From Xiphydria camelus (taxonomy: Eukaryota; Arthropoda; Insecta; Hymenoptera; Xiphydriidae), in the NCBI GenBank assembly GCA_963678675.1, contig OY783200.1, forward strand, positions 9,912,917 through 9,976,916: a stretch of DNA of 64,000 bases, given 5' to 3'. The position numbers and the translations under genes were made by a program. The notes beneath the pieces are model-generated. The model made no database searches. It saw only the letters and a program-made list of their open reading frames with translations, and was not told the origin of the DNA. The first letter of the stretch is position 1. Each line of letters starts with the position of its first letter. Shown in pieces: positions 18,915 to 30,562 of this stretch.

Positions 18915-20392
18915 TCACCCGTCGTCGTACGCGTTGGTCAAAACGTAGCCCAGGGCTGTCTCATACTCTTTCTTCGTCATCTTCTGTTCGGGCTTCATCG
19001 AAGACAAGAAATCTTTGAAAGTAACTGTAATTTCAATAATAATAATATTAATTATTATCATAATTATTATTATTAATAATATTACTAATTTCTTTATGAT
19101 TTTACCTTTTATCAACCGGGAAGTGTTGGTATGAGTAAATGTGTCTTTGTTCTCCTTAGGCTTGACCGCGGTGAACTTCATGGCAATTTCCCGAGTCATC
19201 AAACTCATCAAAACGGTTTTGATGTTTTTCTTCAACTTTTCCCCGTCATCAAAAATGTATCTCAAAATTTCTTTCTGCAAAAACAAGAAAAATTATCAGA
19301 AAATTTCAAAATCACTTTAAATTTCCGCTAGAGAAATCGCATAAATATATCTTTTTAAAACTCTTAAAATCCCCAAAACCAAAAAATTCCTTCCCTAAAA
19401 TATTGAGAAAACCTCGTACTTATATCTGTGGCGCAGCAACACTGACAACTTGTTCAAGATGCCCGAGAAACGAGAATCTTGAGATGATTTGACACGTTTC
19501 GAAAAACACTTGCAATTTGGCTGCAAAAGTATCACTGAGCTTACCTGTAGTGAATGTAACGAACAATTACGAATTACCTTGATGATGATGAATAAGTGTA
19601 AGGTACAGTCGGCGCGGTAGACTCGACGGCCGCACAATGAGCAATCCTCGAAGACTCTAACCACGGTCCCAGATCCTCGCCGGTTGTCGATCGAATGCCT
19701 TCCTTCGATTGCTTCGAGGAGCATGAGTCCTCCTTGCTCCTTTGTCCTGGGCCTGCGTTGGAAAGCCCCGTTGCCTTGACGTCACTGTGGGGGAAACTGC
19801 CCGCTTCAACCTGGCATCGTGGATCGCCCTTGCTTGGCGCGTCCACTCCTAATAGTCCAGTAAAATTTCCGTTTAAATCGAAAATTGTGACGTATAATGG
19901 TGAAAACTTGATAATAAATCAATATCATCGCATAAATCTCCCTCAAGTTAAGTGTTAACTCTCAAGTCGAGGGAAATTTTCATGGGAGAAATGATAATTT
20001 CATGGATCAGTATTGTTAATTTTTAGAAATATTACTATAGAATTAACGCGCGCGCGCGATCTTCTTATAAAAAATTATGATATTTCTCGTTTTCGAGATT
20101 TAGGTTAGGTTTCCAATATTCAATCAACTATAATATCCATTAGAAAGTATAAAAAATTCAATCAAATGAGGAACAATCATTTCTTCATAAAAAGTTAAAG
20201 TACCTCAATAAAACGCGTACTAAAATGATTATAAAATGTTAAATTACGTACGATTTTTATGTAATACTAACCAGAGTCCCCTTCTTCTTCCAACACTGCA
20301 GCATTCCGTACTTGCTCCCACTTTTTCAGAGAACGCTTTTTACATCGATGCTTTTGAACACGTTCTCGGATTAATTTCCGTTTCCGATCCAT
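18915..20392 (-). CDS. DUF4806-like spliced gene carried by the transposon
   Basis: Proposed exons on the minus strand: 20,392-20,272, starting MDRKRKLIRERVQKHRCKKR, a basic, likely DNA-binding or nuclear-localising stretch; 19,848-19,578, a low-complexity serine-rich linker; an uncertain exon near 19,520-19,400; 19,274-19,106, including LRYIFDDGEKLKKNIKTVLM and TREIAMKFTA; and 19,024-18,915, TFKDFLSSMKPEQ through ALGYVLTNAYDDG and TGA. Donors and acceptors are GT-AG; the last intron is 81 bp with an AT-rich microsatellite. The C-terminal half has the layout I associate with DUF4806, a domain of unknown function common in insects. The middle exon could not be joined in frame, so the gene may be broken there. 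Confidence 0.5.
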
Positions 20393-21221
20393 AGTCAAGA
20401 GACACGGTAGTGTCTCGCGGCATGTTCATTCAAGTCGTCAGAACGACGCCGCCAGCGCTGTCGCCGCGAGCACCCGTGTATCTTTACAGGAAAAATGTCT
20501 GCCCCCTTCACCCCTCAATTTTAACATCGAATTTTCTCAATAAATATACGGTTATAACCAAAACTATGCTTAGTTACGCCATATAAATCGACTATTCTCT
20601 ATCGATAGAGACCAGAGTAAATGTTGTAAGTTACATATTAACAGATATTTTTCCTTAGCAACGCGAAGCCACGCCCCTCGCGCCTCGAAAGTCGAGAATC
20701 CGATTTCTCGGGCGATATATATATGTCAAAATCTCACAAAAATTCCGCCTGTCTTCGGCGATATTCGGCCATGGTCGGAAATGTGTACACAGATGCGGCC
20801 ACACGCATGCGCCATCAAATGTATGTGAGAGTGTGTGAGAGAATATGTTTCTTGAATGTTTAGTTGTTTTTTAAAATTAATAAAATAATATTCCATTCGC
20901 GAAACGATTTCCCTCGCATTTTTTCGATCCTCGGACGCGCTTGTTAATTCAGTGTAATCGGAGTAGTGAATGTCAATAGTGGTGAATGTGACAGACGCTC
21001 CGTATAGTTTAATAATCGTTTGTATTTTTTTCGAATATCGAGATAGTGAACGGATGCAGTGGTATTCTTCTCTCCAATGCCTGTGCATCAAGAAAGGAGC
21101 AGGAAAGGAGACGGTCTCAGAAGAATTGAAATCAGATAAGTTTAATTGCCATTTGACAGCTTTAACCTCACTTTCCATGGAAGGACAATATCTTTGTGTT
21201 TGTTCTATTTTTTGTTTTCAG
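20393..21221. other. No gene recognised between the two exon groups
   Basis: Upstream side of the DUF4806-like gene. A 150-codon reverse frame (21,178-20,726) and forward frames overlap here without a recognisable domain. It probably includes promoters of the two divergent genes, but no clear TATA box was seen. Confidence 0.4.
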
Positions 21222-22205
21222 GGTCATGCGAGCACGGGAAAAATCGAAGAAAATCAATCACCAACACAAGCCGTGGCAGAATAGGAGATGAAATGGAACT
21301 GGATCACAATAATCAGGTAATTACTTTATCACTATTTTTCTCTATCGATATATTTCCTCTTTCGTACTATTACAAGTTCCAATTTACACACCGACCTGTC
21401 AAACCTGAAGTGTACACGTACCGCACTTCAATTTCATCTCTTCTTCGTCTCCGGTGTAACGACGGTCAATGAGGAATTACTCATACCGATTAGGCAGATA
21501 AGTGCTGAATAACGTAGTATAATACGAGAGAGGAAATATATCATTTTTAATAATTCTGTAATTATTAGAATAGAATTGATTAACTGAGATATAGTTTTTT
21601 AATTTCTACGCTCGAGTAAGTTCGGTATATTTTAAATAGTGAAATGCTACATATGATTATGTAATTTACAATTTGTTACAGATCGTATGCAAACCCGAGG
21701 AGGTTTCTTTCGAAGGAGGGATCATCTACTTGTTGTTCCAACAAGAACCAGTTGCTTAGTTGCATTCATTGCATTTGACAGGTCGGTATATAAATTGGTT
21801 CTTAATTTTTATGCTGAGTAACTTCGGTATATTTTAAAAGTGAAATGCTGCATATAATTGTGTAATTTACAATTTGTTACAGATCGTTTGCGAACCCGAG
21901 GAGGTTTCTTTCCAACGAGGGATCATCCAGTTGGTGTTTCCAACAAGAACCAGTTGCATTCATTGCATTTGACAGGTCGGTATATAAATTGGTAGTATAA
22001 TACGAAAGAGGAAATATTCTGTCATTATTAGAATTGGTTAACTTAGATTAATATAATCTTAGTTTCTACGTTTAGTTAGTTCAGTATATTTTAAATTGTT
22101 TGTGTTATTTACAATCTGTTACAGATCGTATGCGAACTCGAGGGGGTTTCTTTCGAACGAGGAATCATCGTCTTGTTGTTTCAAGAACCTGCTGCTTTGG
22201 TTCAT
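21222..22205 (+). CDS. Putative spliced gene with a triplicated exon module
   Basis: An exon-like block at 21,222-21,317 (after TTTTGTTTTCAG, before GTAATTAC) is followed by three tandem modules with exon starts at 21,682, 21,883 and 22,125. Each follows TTGTTACAG or CTGTTACAG and opens with ATCGTNTGC. The modules encode IVCKPEEVSFEGGII-like peptides and share the downstream TTTGACAGGTCGGTATATAA. I do not recognise the protein. This may be tandem duplication of a single exon within the transposon; start codon and full gene are unknown. Confidence 0.35.
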
Positions 22206-23252
22206 TCGGCGACCTGGATCTGCTGTCTCAAGTGCATGGACGTACGTCACTTTAAATGGATGAATATCCTTAATATCATCCGAACCGTAGACTTACTAAC
22301 CTCTGGTTTTAACCTTTCTTGCCATAGCCTAAATATTCTTTCGAGGGTTATTCCTTACTCTTTCTTCCTTACTATTTCTAACATACGGTAGTGTTCACGA
22401 ATATTGTAAAATATCGCAGGAATGTTACAGAAAAGTTACTTGCAAGAACGTGCTTTGTGGGGTGCAAATGGTGATATTTGTAATCCATCGTAACACCAGA
22501 GGCGAAGAAGAGAGTAAAGAGAAGTGAGGTACATGTACACTTCACGTTTGACAGGTCGGTATATAAATTTAAACTTGTGATTGTATAATACGAAAGAGGA
22601 AAAACTTATATCGATAAAGAAAAAAAATAATAAAGTAGTTACTCTATTATTGTAATCCAATAACATTGTATCACTTATTTTTCTGCCACGACTTTAATTG
22701 CTGATAGCGAAGAAAAATCAAATTTGTTGGTTGATCCATCCACTATCAACAATTAAAGTCGTGGCAGAAAAATAAGGGATATAATGGAATTGGATTACAA
22801 TAATAGAGTAACTACTTTATTATTATTTTTTCTTTATCGATATAAGTTTTTCCTCTTTCATATTATACTATCACAAGTTTCAATTTATATACCGACCTGT
22901 CAAACGTGAAATGTACATGTATGTACCTCACTTCTATTTCATCTCTTCTTTGCCTTTGGTGTAATGATGGAAATTACAAAATATCATCATTTACACCCCG
23001 CAAAACACATTTTTGCAAGCGACTTTTCTGTAACATTCCTGCGATATTTTACAATATTCGTGAACATTGCCGTATGTTAGAAATAGTAAGGAAGAAAGAG
23101 TAAGGAATAACCCTCGAAAGAATATTTAGGCTATGGCAAGAAAGGTTAAAACCAGAGGTTAGTAAGTCTACGGTTCGGATGATATTAAGGATATTCATCC
23201 ATTTAAAGTGACGTACGTCCATGCACTTGAGACAGCAGATCCAGGTCGCCGA
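22206..23252. repeat. 1.05-kb palindrome inside the transposon
   Basis: GGCGACCTGGATCTGCTGTC at 22,208 is mirrored at 23,231-23,250. The arms (about 22,206-22,700 and 22,755-23,252) stay similar throughout, including TTTGACAGGTCGGTATATAA, and meet at a loop near 22,728. The left arm continues out of the third exon module, so the palindrome arose by inverted duplication of that part of the element. Confidence 0.85.
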
Positions 23253-23544
23253 GACTTTAATTTTGTGGTAATAAAAAGCTATTCTTCTACATGTACGTAT
23301 CTTCCTCATGAATAAATTCCAAAAAGTAGTGAAATCCCCCCACAAAAACAGATTCTCTGTAAAAAAAGGCGGCATGTTCATTCAGTGCCAACAAAAATTG
23401 ATACGTAAAATACTCTCCAAAAAAGATTTGAAATCAATTAAGATCGCCATGTTCAAGATTTATGTATTAAAAGTAAAAGGCATCATTTGAAAGGAAAATT
23501 ATTGTAAATCAAGTTACTAAAAAATTCGACTAAAAAAATTTATA

Positions 23545-23862
23545 AAAAAATTTTAATAAAAAAGAACTTGCCGCGTTTTTTCTTCAAAATAAAAAATTCA
23601 GACAGAATTATACTCGATGTTTATGCACTTATGATTTTAAATAAATTCATACACTTATAATATGATACCACCAGTATACCGAATGTCGCACGGGAAACCG
23701 ATTAGGCGGGGGCCTTCTGAAATTCTCTGAATTTGACTTCGGCAGTGTAATTTATGAATCACTCTAGCACCGTCCAAGCACTGCCAATTATTCGGCATAG
23801 TGGACAAAATATGAAAACTTAAACGCGGCAAGTTCTTTTTTATTAAAATTTTTTTAGAGTTC
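23545..23862. repeat. Inverted repeat with AAGAACTTGCCGCG arms
   Basis: TTTTAATAAAAAAGAACTTG plus CCGCGTTTT near 23,553 pairs with its complement near 23,820-23,862. The arms are short (about 40 bp) and the loop contains no gene. Confidence 0.6.
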
Positions 23863-23979
23863 AGTGCCGAAGCCCACGAGAGTACTGGGTGCAAGAATTG
23901 TCTCCTCGATCTTATATTATAGTATATATGTATGAACAACGCGACATCTTTTGCGCCAAGTATATACACACTATGTGGT

Positions 23980-24560
23980 GAATGCCCTTCTATATAGGCT
24001 AGCTGTCACAGAACTGACATCGCTCACATGTAGTGTGGCCTATATAGGTCGACAATCGCAAAACCAACATCGCTCGTATAAAGAATAACCTATAAAAGCC
24101 GGATATTTTGTGGAACCAATATCTTCCCTACATAGGATGTGGCCTATATAGGCTGACCGTCACAGGCCTAACATCGCTCGCATGTAGTGTGGCCCATATA
24201 GGTTGACCATCGCAAAACCAACATTGCCCCTATAAAGGATAACCTATAACAGCCGGATATTGTAAAATCAATATCGCTCCTATGTAGGATTTGGCCTTCA
24301 TAGGATGACTTTCGCAAAACTAAGATTGCCCTTATATAGAATGGCCTATGTAGGCCAGATATTGCCAAACCAATATCGCCCCTACGTAGCAAGTGACCTT
24401 TATAGGCTGTCCGTGATAGGACCAATATCGCTTGTATGTAGGTGACGTATATGTAGGTTGACCGCTCCCAAACCAACATTGCCCTTATAATGGAAAACCT
24501 ACATAGGCTGGCCGGTACAAAACCAATATCGTGCCTACATAGAATCTATATTGGCCGAGA
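23980..24560. repeat. Right subterminal array of CTATATAGGCC-like motif
   Basis: Degenerate units such as CCTATATAGG, AACCAATATCGCCCC and AACATCGCTCG alternate every 40-60 bp, mirroring the left array. They end at the CCCGAGTGACAAG terminus. Confidence 0.7.
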
Positions 24561-25254
24561 AATCTTGTCACTCGGGATTTGTAGTTTTCCACAGCATGGC
24601 GTCATATTCTGCAGTTAGCCGTTGATGAACATAGAATTCCGTTATTATTATAATCAACTACGTGCAATTACATTGTCAATGAAAGTAGTCCCTAGTTCTT
24701 TTTTAGAAATTCTTAGATTTTGAATTTCGAAACTATAGACATCTGTGGCAGTCTATGAAGGTCTATAGTCAACTACGCCCCGGAAAAGATGGTCATATAC
24801 ATATAATGTATATATAATCACATACAGAGTATATTACAAGAGTTGCGTAAATTGAGAAACTTAAATCTTTTGAACAAGGCGCGCTTTCTCTCAAATTTCG
24901 CATACATAGAGATCGCACTATCTGCAGTTTTATTTACAATTACATTCGTACTGCCCGATATTCATTGAGACTACAGTTACCGGAAAAAAACTATCTGTAG
25001 CTATTAAAGGAACAATATATTCAATTTTTCCCTCCTGTATGATTATATTTATATGACCATTTTTTTCCCGGGGCGATACTATGAAAAAGCACACACACAT
25101 GTTCCAATTTCCGTACTTCGGCATATAATGGGTAGTGGCACCAGTCAGCAATTCCCATTTCCTTTTATGTAAATGGTTTCATCATACTTCAAATATTAAT
25201 AATATAACAAAGACAGCTAATATCTATTGTTCAAAACATGTAATTTTCAATTAA

Positions 25255-25533
25255 CCCGTAACTGGTGAGGTGGATATTAAATATCCAGACAAAATTTTAT
25301 TACGCCACTGGCAACAAACAGTGACCCCGCATAGGCGAATTTTTTGGTTGGATTCTACGAATTTTTTGTAATAAAAATTTCTCAGCACTATGAGTAAAAG
25401 TTACTTTCTTGTTTTCCATTGAAATGTTTTATTTTTTCCTAACTAGTTGCGTAGCAGGGTCTGAAAAATACTGGGTATCTATAACCCAACGCTACCAATT
25501 ATGTTAAGAAAAATTCACCTTACCAGTTACGGG
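25255..25533. mobile_element. piggyBac-type MITE, TTAA target duplication
   Basis: CCCGTAACTGGTGAGGTGG and CACCTTACCAGTTACGGG ends flanked by TTAA (25,251-25,254, 25,534-25,537). 279 bp, non-coding. Intron 2 of the other gene copies shows the uninterrupted site. Confidence 0.88.
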
Positions 25534-25998
25534 TTAAAAGTAGCATCATAGTTTCGAATCTGAATACCTGTTTGACGTCAAAGACGCATGCTGCTTGACG
25601 ACATTCAGCAGTGAACTAGTAATTAAGAACTTCTGATCACGCATAACAAGTGCGCCAGCTCCGCGGATTACGCGCCACTGATGTCTGAATGACATCACGA
25701 CAGAGATTTAGGCGCGTAAATTAGCATTACTTCAATAAATTTTTCCCGCGATAGAGCATGAGTATCACGTTTTTTCAAAAACGGTCGTCAAGAGGACTCA
25801 ATACCCTACATAAAAATGATTTTTCCTAAAATCGTGTCAATACCCCATTTACATAAATCGGTGTAGATTTTTTCCGGCCAGGAAAGAAAATTAATATTCA
25901 TCCAACTTACCTCCTAGCCGCATTTTTGAAATCATATCGGTGTTGCCGAAATTGTCGATATTTCCCGTGCAGGGTCCGCTGGTGCGTCTTCGGTGATT

Positions 25999-26775
25999 TG
26001 TTTTATTTATCTGCCTGTTTATTTCCTCCATCTGTCTGTTTATTTCCCCCATCCGTCTGATCACTTCCCCTATCTGCCTGTTCGTTTTTCCTGTCTGCCT
26101 GATCACTTCCCATATATGAATGTTTATTCCTTCCATCTGCCGCACCACTTCCCCCATCTGCCTTACCACTTTCCTCATCTGCCTCCTCGCTCCCACCATC
26201 TGCTGCACCACTTCCATTACCTGCCTGGTTATTTCCCCTGCATTAACGTCTACTTTTCTCATCTGCATGATCACTTCTCGTATCTGCCTGCTCGCTTTTT
26301 CTGTCTGCTCGTCTATTTCCTCTGTCTGCCCGTTTATTTCCTCTGTCTGCCCGATTATTTCCATTGCCTGCGTGTGCACTCCAAATAGCTGTCTAGTTAT
26401 TTCCTCCCCCTGCCTCATCACTTCCCCCATCTGTCTGAACATTTCCTTCATCGGCCCCTTCACTTCCCCCACCTGCCTCAACACTTCCTTCATCTGCCCT
26501 ATCACTTCTCCCATCTGCCACATCACTTCCCATATCTTCCTCATCACGTCCCCTATCTGCATGTTTGTTTTCCCTGTCGGCCAATTTATTTACCCCATCT
26601 GCGTCATCACTTCCACTATCTGCTTGTTTGTTTCCCCCGTCTTCCCGTTTATTTCCCCCATCTGCCACAGCACTTCCGCTATCTGCCTGTTTATTTCCCC
26701 TATCGGCCCGTTCATTTCACCTATCTGCCTGATCACTTCCCCTGTCTGCCTGTTACTTTCCTCCATCGGCCTGGT
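25999..26775 (-). repeat. 21-bp tandem repeat encoding about 37 heptads
   Basis: Units follow the consensus (I/V/N)-R-Q-(M/I/T)-(G/E)-E-(V/I) with little length variation; examples are NRQTGEV, IRQIGEM, VRQMGEV and NRQMEEI. Heptad spacing with isoleucine, valine or methionine at fixed positions predicts an amphipathic helix or coiled coil. The 21-bp period leaves several other frames open on both strands (such as 26,120-26,794 forward), and these are by-products. Confidence 0.85.
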
Positions 26776-27219
26776 CTACACTTCTATTATCTGACGTACT
26801 GCCTCCACCATAGGGTTAGGCATGATGACGTAGTCCGTGGGAAACAGGTCCGGAAAGAGCAGCTCCAACAATTGTTGGATGTAACTGTTAAGAGAATTCG
26901 GTGGATGCATGACTCTATTCGATATTTTCGTTATTTTTCCCGGGTACCTCTAAATACTGGGCACGAGATAATATATGTTCTTAATACTGACCTTGCCCGA
27001 GAGAAGGCGCTGGATTTTTTTTCCTCGCACTGGATCTCTCGTCCGAAAGCTTCTTCTTTTTCTTCGACGAGACTTTTACGAGGCTTTATTCCGTAGAAGT
27101 GAATTGGAAATCGACTAGCAAAGGACCGTTCTTTAAACTTTATATCGCCTCTCCGTCGACTCCAAGCTCTGCTGCTGATGACAACCTTGCGGAGGAGTTC
27201 TTCAAGAAGTAATGACACC

Positions 27220-27376
27220 TTTTTTTTTTTTTTTTTTTTTTTTTTGAAGAAGAAGGCGAGGAGGGGAATCTTCAAGAAGACACCCAAGATGTTGGCAGGG
27301 TAGTGTCGGATTTCTACCGACTAAACCCCTCCTCGTGGTTACAAACCGCTAGGGTTATAAACCAAGTAGAAGACGA
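27220..27376 (-). mobile_element. Short retroposon in the transcription start site of gene copy 2
   Basis: A 26-base T run (27,220-27,245) is the A-tail of a minus-strand retroposon, flanked by the 13-bp duplication AAGTAATGACACC (27,207-27,219, 27,377-27,389). The body of about 130 bp includes GGTTTAGTCGGTAGAAATCC-like sequence (complement strand), which resembles 3' ends of some LINEs or SINEs. The family is not identified. Confidence 0.85.
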
Positions 27377-27382
27377 AAGTAA

Positions 27383-27412
27383 TGACACCACTCGACCCCG
27401 GCCTTTTATATA
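27383..27412 (-). promoter_or_regulatory. Core promoter of gene copy 2
   Basis: TATATAAAAGG on the minus strand starts at 27,412 and the initiator TCATTACTT has its A at 27,383. The initiator lies in the retroposon's target duplication, so an intact promoter stays upstream of the insert and a second initiator lies downstream. Confidence 0.75.
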
Positions 27413-28090
27413 CCTCTGTCGCGGAGAAAGAGAGAAAGAGAGGGAAGAAATTAAATCGCCATAAGTCTTAGAATTTTAACTCCGTTCACCTGATACCCCT
27501 TCGGACTCTCGGCTCAATGACGACTCATTAATGAGTGTTGATAGTTCAGCGAATAGAGATCGGAGTAAGGTTGAGAGAAAGGAAAGGAAAGAGAGAAGAA
27601 TTAAGTCGAGTTTAACGTGCGAATTCGAGAGTCATGTTTATTAGAGAAACCTTAGTGGATTGTTTTCGACGACTGACAACAGCTCGTCGTTCGTCCGAGC
27701 TCGAGCCTCGAGGTGTGAAGCGACGAGATACAAAAAAAAGGAGGATCGGTGAACGCGATATTTCGGACGCGATTATAGGAAAATTTTGTCTATCTTGCCG
27801 GAACAATAAGTGCTACTGATTAATAAACGAAGAGAAATGTCATAGACGTTAATTACGCTGTCTTTAATCTAATGTAATGCAGGCACTATTTTCAGAAATC
27901 CCCGTTTCGAACATTTCCGGGAATTCGACGAATCGAATCGGAACTTAGGACGAGGTGAGGATCGAGTCATTATTATTAATAAATGAAGCGTATTGGGCTT
28001 TAATACTGGTAACGGTTGTCATTATTATTAACGGACGAATAAAATTTGAATTTATAATACGGTAAAAGGGTGAGTCATTATCGACTCGAG
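27413..28090. repeat. Upstream region of gene copy 2
   Basis: Matches the upstream regions of copies 3 and 4 in reverse, including the CTCGAGCCTCGAGG segment and the CGATTCGTCGAATT block. No separate gene. Confidence 0.65.
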
Positions 28091-28660
28091 TTTTCATACG
28101 CTCTTGGATTGTGATTAGATTACTGGCTCTGATTTTTGGAATCACTTTGAAGAGCGAAAATCAGTGAGCGTGAAGAAAAAAAAAGTAAATTTCCTGTATA
28201 TTGTAAAATTATAGATGGATTCTAGAGATGTTTATTTTTGATGAAATCGTACTGCATAGAATTCTGCACCATTACCGCATCAGGTCAATTCTGAATCGAG
28301 CTTCAGAAATAGATTTTCTGAAATCGATCCATTCATCGTTTTTATCTTATTAATCACTTTAATTAGAATACTGGTTGTAATTTTTGGAATCACTCAGAGA
28401 ACGAAAATCAATGTAGATTTCCCGTACATTGTAAACTCGCAGATAGATTCTAGAGATTTTTGTTGGCAAAATCATATCAGAAAATAATCTTATGATGACA
28501 TATCGTTAGGATTGACTTGGTGCAGCGGTAGTTGAGGAAAATTCGAAGTTACGATTCTAATGATACTGCGTAGAATTCTGCACCATTACCGCCCTGGGTT
28601 AATTCAGAATTGAACTTCAGGAAATTTACTTTCCTGGAACCGATTTATGAATCGCTTTAT
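28091..28660. repeat. Degenerate direct repeat
   Basis: Two copies of a stretch with TTTTTGGAATCACT, then GATTCTAGAGAT, then GAATTCTGCACCATTACCGC lie at about 28,110-28,350 and 28,360-28,640. The second has an extra 65 bp or so. Non-coding. Confidence 0.6.
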
Positions 28661-29023
28661 CTATAAATATTTTCCAGTGCTAATTATACTTCCTATCGAC
28701 CCCTTTATAGCCCGACCCACAGGTGCAGGCATATCACCTACCTGTGACCCGATAACAGGATAATACCTGCTAACCTTTCCCGTCCTTCCTGTGAAATCGA
28801 AAATACCCTCATTGATATTTGTCATGCGATAATTCTTCGTGTACTTATCGATGGTTCGATCAATTTCGTGGAATCATCAATTCGTTGAAAAATGACTGCA
28901 GCATTGGGCTAAACTTCTCATTAACCGGAACTGCTTCAAAATGATAAGTTCCTATTTTATTTGCAAGAGTTTATTAGTCGAGAAATTACATCGCTTACGT
29001 GTATATATATATATATTAATATA
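28661..29023. other. No gene recognised
   Basis: AT-rich intergenic sequence with a short TATATA run at 29,001-29,016, next to the mariner remnant. Confidence 0.5.
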
Positions 29024-29412
29024 CAGGGTGTTTCATAAACATGCGGCACAACTTCACGAAATGATTCCCTGAATGATTCTAAGCATTTTTTGTCCTATGA
29101 TGATTTTTCGAAAAACGCACCGTTTCGGCGCTAGAGGGCGATAAATGTTTATCGACAAAAGTATTTATTTTACATTGTAAGGCTCTACAATCTACAAGAA
29201 TTGTTGAAAATGTCCACCACCAGCCCGGATACGTGCATCCAATCTTCTTCGCATGGACTGGCGAACTCTTTCAAACACACCCGGGTCATTTCTAATTGCA
29301 TTGCAACCCGAAACGGCGCGTTTTTCGAAAAATCATCATAGGGCAAACAATGCTTAGAATCATCCAGGGAATCACCCCTTGAAGTTATGCCGCATGTTTA
29401 TGAAACACCCTG
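29024..29412 (-). mobile_element. Internally deleted Tc1/mariner-type element
   Basis: CAGGGTGTTTCATAAACATG and complement ends, flanked by TA (29,022-29,023, 29,413-29,414). The interior in reverse encodes VFERVRQSMRRRLDACIRAG followed by GGHFQQFL, the typical C-terminus of Tc1/mariner-IS630 transposases. Everything upstream of that C-terminus is deleted. Confidence 0.8.
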
Positions 29413-30562
29413 TATATACAGAGGGGTATAATTTATCTGCGCTATTGATAAATAATAATTTATGTAGTATGCTTATTTCTGGGACACGAGGGTGGGGAGG
29501 GAAAAAGGGGGTGGAATCTCTTTGTTCTCAAACGTCGCCAATGCACGGACGTCGATCGCTCCCTCTATTCGCTAGCAAAACTTACGCTCGAAATAATGTC
29601 GATACAACGATATAAATTATTGTATGCTATTGTCTACTATTGTACAGAATAGTAGGTATTGTGTCGATGCTGCGGTCACAACGCGGGCGAAGTGGAGCCT
29701 CGCTTCTTCTTCGAATACACGATAAGGTACTTCGCAATTTGCTCATTTGCAAGCCCGCGAGTCGAAATTTAAACTCTAATCTGAACCTGGAAAACCTCAT
29801 TTCTTTGAAGTATTGGTTTGCCGCTATAGGTGTAACTCTAATTTCGTGATCATCGTGCTCAGATGATCACGAACAGGTTTAAATTAGAATTTGAGTATAC
29901 TTCCAACTCTAATGTCGACCTGCTGGACTTCAGACAAAATTGAAACTCTATTTCCGCCGCGTGGGGCATATACTACCCATACTTTTACAATTAAATAAAC
30001 TCGTTTTTGACGTACGCCTTACAATTTTTCAATAGTACAAAGCCATAATTAGCAAGAAAAAGGTATACATTTTAATATGCATTAGACAACAAAGCAATGA
30101 ATAAATGTTTTATTGTTATTATTATTAATAACAATAAAAAGTTAAATTTAAGATTAACGCCTATATTTGACTCTACAATAAATTTTTAAAGAATTCTTCG
30201 TTTTTCAATGAGAATTCCAAGTGGCCTGAACGGAAAGTTCAACGGGGGTCGTATACGTCTCACGCGGGCATGGAACGTTTTAACGACGTGCAAACACTTC
30301 GTAAATTTATCGTGAATGCACTGTCTTCATAAAATTTTCAAATTAAAAAATAACAAAATCATATAATAATGATGTTTCAAACAGTGCAGATTGTGCCGAA
30401 TTATTCCATAAATAATGTATGATTAATTATCATAATCGCTACTGTTTTTAAAAAGAAAGTATTAAATTATTTTATAAAATTTAATGAAAAGAACCTTCGA
30501 GAGCAGTCACTGTCATGTCCAGTTTCTATATATAACTAAAGTCAACCGACCCCACTTGAACA

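Larger units (their letters stand above)
18002..24576. mobile_element. 6.6-kb DNA transposon with subterminal minisatellites, AT target duplication
   Basis: CCCGAATGACAAAATTCATC at the left is mirrored by a right end whose complement is CCCGAGTGACAAGATTTCTC. AT flanks both sides (18,000-18,001, 24,577-24,578). Gene copies 1, 3 and 4 show the uninterrupted intron at this point, so it is an insertion in intron 2 of copy 2. Both ends carry arrays of a CTATATAGGCC-like motif. The interior contains a DUF4806-like spliced gene, exon-like repeats and a 1-kb palindrome. No recognisable DDE transposase was found. The superfamily is unknown; AT duplications would fit ISL2EU-type elements. Confidence 0.75.
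25911..27383 (-). pseudogene. Gene family copy 2: heptad-repeat version with two in-frame stops
   Basis: The layout follows copy 1: exon 1 from 27,383, a short intron, and exon 2 ending at the conserved donor (exon end 25,911). The first ATG of copy 1 is ATA here. From the next ATG (26,910) the frame reads MHPPNSLNSYIQQLLELLFP and on through MPNP for 44 residues to TAG at 26,778-26,776. The same frame then continues as about 37 heptads with a TAA at 26,592-26,590. From 26,562 it is open for 200 codons through RRRTSG and into the splice donor. A transposon of 6.6 kb sits in intron 2 and exon 3 is truncated. Without readthrough only 44 residues would be made. The long open repeat suggests recent function or replication-driven expansion. 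Confidence 0.6.

Noticed and set aside
20049..20060. CG dinucleotide run as a CpG-island promoter
   Set aside because: It is only about a dozen bases and lies in intron-like sequence with no start site evidence.
22173..22391. 72-codon forward frame mirrored at 23,049-23,381
   Set aside because: It appears twice only because it lies in the two arms of the 1-kb palindrome. No known domain was recognised.
26120..26794. A 224-codon forward frame rich in Ile, Cys, Pro and Ser, antisense to gene copy 2
   Set aside because: The 21-bp repeat keeps several frames open on both strands. The opposite strand has the conserved promoter, motifs and splice sites.
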